Source: Gemella sp. zg-570 (lineage in GTDB: Bacteria; Bacillota; Bacilli; Staphylococcales; Gemellaceae). Taken from it: a stretch of DNA of 64,000 nucleotides. Below are positions 58,640-64,000 of the stretch, piece after piece. The stretch is taken from positions 1,201,501-1,265,500 of the forward strand of contig NZ_CP076443.1 in assembly GCF_018866345.1 (NCBI RefSeq). The letters run 5' to 3'. Position 1 is the stretch's first letter; every line of letters starts with the position of its first letter. The notes under the pieces are model-generated. The model made no database searches, had not been told where the DNA came from, and saw only the letters and a list, made by a program, of their open reading frames with translations. The position numbers and the translations under genes were made by a program.

Positions 58640-61123
58640 TTATTCTTCTTTAGCTTTTGTTCTTCTAGTTCTTCTGACTTTTGGTTTTGCCTTTGTTGCC
58701 CTACTACTAACGTCAATATTCCAAACCGTTTCTTCTTGAGATGCTATTTCTTTAAAGTATTTTGAAGCCTCTCTTCTTTTTTTTCTTTCTAGGTTGTAGC
58801 TTGTGTTCTGCGGAATGTTAGTTCCATGTACGGCTGATACAAATTGGGTTGGCTTATACTTGCTTGCCGTAGCATCAGCCTTTAATTTTGCAAAATCGGT
58901 TGTTTTTTTCGAACTTGCACTCGGCATTTTTATATGAGAATATTTTTCAAATATGGCATCTAGTTTGCGGATATTCCCCTCTATCTGTTCCTTGCTAACA
59001 GGTCTATAACCCCTATCCCTAGTTCTATACTCACCAGCAATTATAGCATTTCTGCCATCAATATGTAGATCCATATCTTCTGTATATAGTTTTGTCCTAT
59101 TTTTTCTTGAATTTTCTTTGTCGCCATTTATTTTTTGAATGTCAACTATTTGTTTTTTAGGTTCTCTTTTTACTTCTTTTTTAGCACCTCGACTAATAAG
59201 TATATTTTCTTTTGCCGGTGAAGTTTCTTTTATAAATTCATCTATATTTAAACTTATTTTTCTTCTGGCTCTTTCTGTGTTGACTTCTTTATTAAGTGTT
59301 TCAATATTTGTGTTTTCTGTTTCACTTTCAATTTTATTTTGAATAGTTAGTGCTTCTATTTCTTCTGGGTCTAAATTATAATCGCTGTAGCCTGATAATT
59401 TATCATCTTCTTCTGGCTCTTGTTTCAAGTCGTCATAAGCTTCAAATTTATATTCACTTTCTCTTGCTACTTGCTCGATAGAAATTTCTTCTTCAAATTC
59501 TGCAGCTAACTGTGCTTTAAATTCATTTTCTTCTTTTAGTATTTCCAGATTTTTTTCTAATTTTCTTATTTCTTCATTTTCTTCTTTGTCTTTTTTCTTT
59601 TCAACAAGTTTTGTTTCTAAAATCAATTCATCTAAGGCCGTTTTATTGTCCTTGTCAGCAACTAAGTCTTCTGAACTTTTCTCCTTGTGAACATCTTGCC
59701 TAAATTTTTCTACTTCTTCAGCAACTTCTTCGTCTACTCTAGTGTCAACTATCTTTTTAGCCGCTCTTTCTATATCCGTTTCAAACAAGTCGTCCCTACC
59801 GTCAAGAATATCATCAATACTTGTGTATTTTAATTTATCACGGCGTTCTTTTTCCGAGTCGCATTCTTCAACAACTATTGTATAGTCCTTGTTGTCAGTT
59901 GAGGCTAGTTGTTCTTGTTTTTTAATTTCATTTATTGCACTATCAATATTATCACTTTCTACTTTTAGGTGATTTTGGGCTAATGATTTCTTGTCTTCTT
60001 TTCTATTAAGTTGATTAAAGTCCTTATTTAGTCTTGCTATTTCTTCTAAATTTTTTGACTTGTGTTCTGATTTTTCTTCTTCTTTTTCTATTTCAAAATC
60101 CTGCTTTTGTTCAAAGGTTTCTTTGGTAAATCTGTCTTTATTTTCCTCGAGTATTACATCTTTTTCTAAATTATCAATTTCATGCTCTTGTAATATACGA
60201 CGTACCTTTACAGAGGCTAGGGTTGGATGTTCTCTTATAACTTCTCTTTTTGAAAATAGGTCAACATCTTTAACGTCATTTGAAGTTATACCCATAGATT
60301 TTAATTTTTCTTGGATGGCTTCATTTGAAATTTTTTCTTGTGAAAATTCTTTTTCTTCTACCCTATCCAATTCTTCAAAGAGGTCAAAGTCCTCATCTTC
60401 ATCATCAAGTTCTTCAACATCTTTTTTAGAAATTGTCATTTTTGTCATGAGTTTAGAAAATTTACTTTCTTTTTTGCTACTTACTTCTTCTGCTTTGTCT
60501 TCTTCTAAAAGTTCTGTGTCATCATCTTTTTTTAGGCCGTACTGGGTAAAGGCGGATAATTTAGCCTTAAAATAGCCAATAATAGATTTCTTTTTAGGTT
60601 CTTCTAAAATTTCTTCATCTTCAAAATCATCAAATAGGTCATCTTCATAGCCTTCATAACTATCTTGTAAATCTAGTTTTGAGTAGTCTATATCCGTTTT
60701 TTCTGATGTTTCTTGCTGCTTTTTTACTTCTTTAACTTCATCTAGTTTAGGAGAATTTTCAGCAGGAGAATTTTCTATTTCTTCCTTGGCTACTTGCTCT
60801 TTCTTTTGACGTTCAAAATAAGTTTTATAGTCTTCTGGCTTATCCTCTGCCCTAGCTTTTACCTTGTCTTCTTTTGGTGTTAAGAATAGATTTACAAATT
60901 TTGCAAGAAGCCCCTCTGGCTCTTCTTTTTTTTCTATTTCTTTTTTATCTTCTTCTATATTTTCATTTTCTTCTGTTTTATTTTCTTCTGAAATATCTTC
61001 TACTTGACCAGAAATTTCAAAATCTTCATCAGATTTTTCAATATCTTCTGTTATTTCAATATTTTTATTTTCTTCATGTTCTTTTTCGTCATTTTCTAAA
61101 AAAAACTTTTTCCATTTTACCAT
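58640..61123 (-). CDS. Very acidic, coiled-coil-rich 827-residue protein, unknown
   Basis: Not recognised. Most of its length is Glu/Lys/Asp-rich and probably disordered or coiled coil, with no signal peptide or membrane segment. The last ~130 residues are different: basic, with RTRDRGYRPVSKEQIEGNIR, YKPTQFVSAVHGTNIPQNTS and an RRTRRTKAKEE tail. It is third in ytpQ-ytpR-x. In Bacillus the gene after ytpR is sftA, a DNA translocase with a charged N-terminal linker; the FtsK ATPase domain is absent here. A remodelled SftA remnant or a nucleoid/division-linked protein is conceivable (inference). Confidence 0.6.
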   Translation of the reverse strand: MVKWKKFFLENDEKEHEENKNIEITEDIEKSDEDFEISGQVEDISEENKTEENENIEEDKKEIEKKEEPEGLLAKFVNLFLTPKEDKVKARAEDKPEDYKTYFERQKKEQVAKEEIENSPAENSPKLDEVKEVKKQQETSEKTDIDYSKLDLQDSYEGYEDDLFDDFEDEEILEEPKKKSIIGYFKAKLSAFTQYGLKKDDDTELLEEDKAEEVSSKKESKFSKLMTKMTISKKDVEELDDEDEDFDLFEELDRVEEKEFSQEKISNEAIQEKLKSMGITSNDVKDVDLFSKREVIREHPTLASVKVRRILQEHEIDNLEKDVILEENKDRFTKETFEQKQDFEIEKEEEKSEHKSKNLEEIARLNKDFNQLNRKEDKKSLAQNHLKVESDNIDSAINEIKKQEQLASTDNKDYTIVVEECDSEKERRDKLKYTSIDDILDGRDDLFETDIERAAKKIVDTRVDEEVAEEVEKFRQDVHKEKSSEDLVADKDNKTALDELILETKLVEKKKDKEENEEIRKLEKNLEILKEENEFKAQLAAEFEEEISIEQVARESEYKFEAYDDLKQEPEEDDKLSGYSDYNLDPEEIEALTIQNKIESETENTNIETLNKEVNTERARRKISLNIDEFIKETSPAKENILISRGAKKEVKREPKKQIVDIQKINGDKENSRKNRTKLYTEDMDLHIDGRNAIIAGEYRTRDRGYRPVSKEQIEGNIRKLDAIFEKYSHIKMPSASSKKTTDFAKLKADATASKYKPTQFVSAVHGTNIPQNTSYNLERKKRREASKYFKEIASQEETVWNIDVSSRATKAKPKVRRTRRTKAKEE

Positions 61124-61137
61124 ACTTTCACCGCCAC

Positions 61138-61743
61138 TTATAAATTCAATTCTTTAAATTTTCTTCCTACTTCTATATTGTCATCAAGAAGCAGTATTCC
61201 TTTGACACTCTCTTCATAAGGTAAGCCTAGTTCACGTTTAGAACAAAGCATGCCATTTGATTCAACGCCTCTAAGTTTTGATTTTTTTATTAATAAACCA
61301 CTCGGCATCATGGCACCTGTAGTCGCAACGACAACTTTTTGCCCGACAGCGACATTACTAGCACCGCAAACTATTTGTAAGACTTGGTCTTCGGAAATTT
61401 TTACGCTACTTACAGACAATTTATCTGCGTCTGGGTGTTTTTCTTTTGTTAGCACCTGCCCCACAACAAAAAATTCATCATTGTTGGCCTCTAGGTCAAT
61501 TTTTATTCCGTTTTTTTCTAAACGTGTCTGTAATTTTTCTTTTTGGTCTTCTGTCAAATCTATATTGCCGCTTCCTGTCAAATTTAAGTTTTCAACATTA
61601 AAAATATTCAAACCGACCAAACTATTATTTTCATCACGAATTAAGACCATATTTTTCTTGTTTTCGTAAAATACTTGCTCCGAATTTTTAATTGTTACTA
61701 ATAGTGTTTGCCCCAACATTTCCTTATTATAAAAAAATAACAT
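61138..61743 (-). CDS. ytpR: YtpR-type tRNA-binding-domain protein
   Basis: 201 residues. The C-terminal OB fold of the Arc1p/PheT kind is clear: FFVVGQVLTKEKHPDADKLS, QIVCGASNVAVGQKVVVATT and KLRGVESNGMLCSKRELGLP. The N-terminal ~90 residues match the YtpR extension. It binds RNA or tRNA-like structures; its cellular role is poorly known. It is 9 bp after ytpQ and 14 bp ahead of the acidic gene, so one operon. Confidence 0.92.
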   Translation of the reverse strand: MLFFYNKEMLGQTLLVTIKNSEQVFYENKKNMVLIRDENNSLVGLNIFNVENLNLTGSGNIDLTEDQKEKLQTRLEKNGIKIDLEANNDEFFVVGQVLTKEKHPDADKLSVSSVKISEDQVLQIVCGASNVAVGQKVVVATTGAMMPSGLLIKKSKLRGVESNGMLCSKRELGLPYEESVKGILLLDDNIEVGRKFKELNL

Positions 61744-61752
61744 TTTCTTCTC

Positions 61753-62553
61753 CTATTCTACAAATATAAATAAACTTTCTAAATTTTTTCCGTCATATTT
61801 AAAAGTAATTGTTGTGATTGGTACACGGCCTTCTGTAAAAAAGTCTACCATCATTTTTTGCAAGATTTCTAAACCTTTTTTATTTTTAATATGGGCTATA
61901 ATTAGGCTGTCTTGATGGGGCAATCCGATATAAAAATCACCACCGATTTTTTGATAAAAATAATTTAAAACTTTCTCATCAAGTAGCCTTGAACCGTCAT
62001 AGCCGTCCTTAGAATTTAAAAAATAAAAAATATTATCTGCCACAATATCCGTATTGTAATTAAGTGGTAATTTTACCAAATTAGCCCTGGCACTTTCTTC
62101 AAGTTCCTTTGATGATATGACAAATTTTTTTAACAAGTCTTTTGTTAAAATCTTATAGCTATCCTCAAAATCCAAAGAATAAAAAATTTTGCTTTCGTTG
62201 GTATGCTCTTTTGTATAAAAATCTTGCTTACTATTTTTGCCAAAACTTCTAGCCCTAAGTACAGGATAAACTCTGCTGAGAATTTCTTTTTTAGTTAGAC
62301 CTTTTTCATCAAACTGACTTTGTAAAATTAAATTTTTCTTGATAGTTAATAAAAAATCATTGAGTTTTCTATCACTATTTTCTGTTTGCTCATTATCTAG
62401 TCTTAACAAAAAATTTTCTATATTTACTTTTGCCTTGTAACCCTTAAAATCTAAAATATAGTAATTATTATCATTTTGCTTGCTGACAAAAATTTCTAAT
62501 TCGGGCAAATCTTCTTTTAGTTTTCCTATTACAAAATCTACAGTATAGAACAT
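61753..62553 (-). CDS. ytpQ: DUF1444 protein (YtpQ)
   Basis: 266 residues, cytoplasmic, function unknown. YPVLRARSFGKN, LVKLPLNYNTDIVADNIFYF and YIGLPHQDSLIIAH fit DUF1444. First gene of the operon. The Bacillus order ytpP-ytpQ-ytpR is conserved except that no ytpP thioredoxin-like gene is present upstream. Confidence 0.85.
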   Translation of the reverse strand: MFYTVDFVIGKLKEDLPELEIFVSKQNDNNYYILDFKGYKAKVNIENFLLRLDNEQTENSDRKLNDFLLTIKKNLILQSQFDEKGLTKKEILSRVYPVLRARSFGKNSKQDFYTKEHTNESKIFYSLDFEDSYKILTKDLLKKFVISSKELEESARANLVKLPLNYNTDIVADNIFYFLNSKDGYDGSRLLDEKVLNYFYQKIGGDFYIGLPHQDSLIIAHIKNKKGLEILQKMMVDFFTEGRVPITTITFKYDGKNLESLFIFVE

Positions 62554-62731
62554 ATAATCTCCAAATCATACTTATTCAGTATTTATTATAACAAAAAAAA
62601 TAAAAACTAGCTATTTCAAAAGTTAAATTTAACAGAAAATTAATATAATTACTCACTTTTACTTAATTAAATTTGAAAAAATATTTTTTCTCTGCTATAA
62701 TTCAGCTGAAAATAAAATCGGAGAAAATATT

Positions 62732-62989
62732 ATGCAAGAAAATTTTGAAATAAATCCCAAAGAAAAAATAAAAAAATTCAAAGAATTTGCAAAAACATTT
62801 AAGAAAAAAATTATTGTAGTTAGCTTATTATACATATTATTTTTAATTAGCCACTACTTTTTTATAAATTTTTCTCAAAAATTATTTCTTGTTATCCACA
62901 TATTTTTCCTATTCTATCTAATATACTTTCTAACAATTTTTATTTTTATTCTATTTAATATTATATATCTCAAGAAAAAGAAAAAATAA
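62732..62989 (+). CDS. Small membrane protein, unknown
   Basis: 85 residues. A charged N-terminus (NPKEKIKKFKEFAKTFKKK), two hydrophobic helices (residues ~30-50 and ~54-80) and a KKKKK end. CGGAGAAAATATT precedes the ATG. Alone, with its own terminator. Unrecognised. Confidence 0.6.
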   Translation: MQENFEINPKEKIKKFKEFAKTFKKKIIVVSLLYILFLISHYFFINFSQKLFLVIHIFFLFYLIYFLTIFIFILFNIIYLKKKKK

Positions 62990-63017
62990 TTCTTTAGCAA
63001 TAAGGAATTATTTTTTC
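62985..63017 (+). terminator. Terminator of the 85-residue gene
   Basis: AATAATTCTTTA-GCAA-TAAGGAATTATTTTTTC, overlapping the stop codon. Confidence 0.75.
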
Positions 63018-63055
63018 TTTTTTAGAAAACTATTTCAATTTAATATATTTTGTAT

Positions 63056-63088
63056 TATAATAAAATTAATAAGTGAAAATTATTATCA
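63056..63088 (+). promoter_or_regulatory. -10 element and Fur-box-like operator of the NEAT gene
   Basis: TATAAT at 63056-63061, then TGAAAAT-T-ATTATCA at 63074-63088. The latter differs at one base from the 7-1-7 Fur/PerR consensus TGATAAT-n-ATTATCA. Iron-responsive repression of a haem-binding gene would make sense. Confidence 0.65.
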
Positions 63089-63105
63089 ATTAATATGGAG
63101 GGCAA

Positions 63106-64000
63106 ATGAAAAAAAATATTTATTTAAAATTAATAATAGTAGTCTTATTGCTAATAAATTTATTCAACTTTCAAGCAGAAAAAAAAGTTAGTGCAAGTTC
63201 AAAAATTTACCAAGTTCCTGTGCAACTTTGGCATGCTGAAAATTCAGGAAGATTATCCATGGGCAACAATGCTCTTGCAAGTATAGCCCAGGTAGAAGAA
63301 AATGCCAAGGGTTCAATCTACACTGTAGAATTTATACCAATGCACTTTATGAATTTGAAGGGTCATCTCTTAAGCATGTCAGTTTATTCAGGGCCTTTAT
63401 TTGCTGGTGGCTTAAGTCAAGCTAGTGTTATAAGCAGCTATCAAGATACAGACTTGAGTGGCGGTGTCAGCACCTTCCCTGCCCTGCTACAATTTTACAG
63501 ATCTGCACAAAAAGAAGATAAAATCGGAGTTTCGGTCAGTGTCGACGCTATGAATGAAATCATTGGAGGGGACGCATCACAAAAAGCAATTTTAAAATTT
63601 AACTGGAAGGCGGCAAGTTTAATATCAGGTTCTGAAGAAGAAGCTAGCTATGAAGAAACAAAAGTCGTAGAAAAAAATAGTGGAGAAAATAAAATAGTAG
63701 AAAATACAGTAGAAGAAAAAAATCAAACTAGCCAAGAAGAAAAATCTGATGATGAAAAAAAAGCTAGTGATGAAGAAAAAGCTAGTGATGAAGAAAAACA
63801 AAAAGAAGAAACAAAAACAGAATTTACTAAAAAACAAGTGGCAGACTTTTTCAAAAATGATGTAAAAACAAAAGAAGTTGGACTTTATAAGATTGACATT
63901 ACTGCTCAATACCTAAATCCCTTAACTGGAGTAACTGCTGATGGTGGAACTAAGAATATAGAAATTGGTCAGGGAATGAGCCAAGGAGTTATTTCTCCCA
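63106..64000 (+). CDS. NEAT-domain haem-binding surface protein, 5' part (runs off the window)
   Basis: Start MKKNIYLKLIIVVLLLINLF is a signal peptide ending near the VSASS segment. NEAT domain 1 (residues ~35-165): YQVPVQLWHAENSGRLSMGN, then YTVEFIPMHFMNLKGHLLSM and a beta-rich remainder. A highly charged linker with SDEEKASDEEK repeats follows. A second NEAT domain begins with LYKIDITAQYLNPLTGVTAD and NIEIGQGMSQGVISP. NEAT proteins take haem from haemoglobin and pass it to transporters. ATGGAGGGC precedes the ATG. No stop to the end of the window. An antisense frame over the linker is a by-product of its Lys/Glu codons. Confidence 0.88.
   Translation, partial: MKKNIYLKLIIVVLLLINLFNFQAEKKVSASSKIYQVPVQLWHAENSGRLSMGNNALASIAQVEENAKGSIYTVEFIPMHFMNLKGHLLSMSVYSGPLFAGGLSQASVISSYQDTDLSGGVSTFPALLQFYRSAQKEDKIGVSVSVDAMNEIIGGDASQKAILKFNWKAASLISGSEEEASYEETKVVEKNSGENKIVENTVEEKNQTSQEEKSDDEKKASDEEKASDEEKQKEETKTEFTKKQVADFFKNDVKTKEVGLYKIDITAQYLNPLTGVTADGGTKNIEIGQGMSQGVISP

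Noticed and set aside
60060-60575. 171-codon Ser-rich plus-strand frame
   Set aside because: Antisense of the Glu/Lys-rich 827-residue protein; no ribosome site.
63625-63909. 94-codon minus-strand frame rich in Phe
   Set aside because: Antisense of the Lys/Glu-rich linker of the NEAT protein.

Overview
The window is very AT-rich Gram-positive DNA. It carries an M26 IgA1-type zinc metalloprotease with an FSIRK-type signal peptide, a mannitol PTS operon, a cggR-led glycolytic operon, an H2O-forming-type NADH oxidase and a NEAT-domain haem-binding protein. This mix fits a fermentative mucosal Bacilli species close to Gemella. The genus is inferred from gene content and was not tested by any search.

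Layout. 1-3664 (minus): N-terminal part of a giant surface protease with nine ~105-bp repeats. 4.3-7.8 kb (plus): polysaccharide and glycan genes (CapD-like dehydratase, GT2-GtrA glycosyltransferase) and a YbaK deacylase. 7.8-10.6 kb (minus): a decaying bacteriocin-like locus. It has a secreted toxin-like protein lacking a normal start codon, an overlapping small membrane (immunity-like) gene, further small membrane peptides, and a 304-bp direct repeat whose two copies carry identical promoters, each preceded by two 9-bp direct repeats 12 bp apart, the layout bound by LytTR response regulators. 10.9-12.9 kb: EamA transporter and an endonuclease/exonuclease/phosphatase-family protein. 13.2 kb: fossil of a C5-cytosine methyltransferase.

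13.65-23.38 kb is an accessory island next to guaA. It is bounded by guaA's own 3' end plus terminator and by a degenerate ~93-bp copy of that segment in the same orientation. It holds a frameshifted EndoU toxin module with immunity-like genes, a complete type I restriction-modification system (hsdM, hsdS, a small accessory gene, hsdR) and an XRE regulator with a clear promoter and operator. From 23.4 to 52.1 kb the content is mostly housekeeping: guaA, panE, an ABC exporter, coaX-hslO-xpt-guaB, mtlA-mtlR-mtlF-mtlD, cggR-gap-pgk-tpiA-eno (no phosphoglycerate mutase), rplS and nox.

At 52.2-55.6 kb lies a second hsdM-hsdS unit. It is nearly identical to the first through hsdM and the first half of hsdS, but has a different second target-recognition domain and a one-base frameshift in hsdM. 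It looks like a silent or donor specificity cassette. It is followed by a fossil of a Cys/Met PLP enzyme, an orphan type III Mod methyltransferase, the ytpQ-ytpR pair with a very acidic 827-residue protein downstream, and finally the start of a Fur-box-preceded NEAT-domain haem protein.

Themes: defence and conflict genes in several states of decay, duplicated regulatory DNA (the bacteriocin-like promoter and the mtl promoter), and a duplicated type I methylase/specificity cassette that could allow recombinational switching of the methylome.
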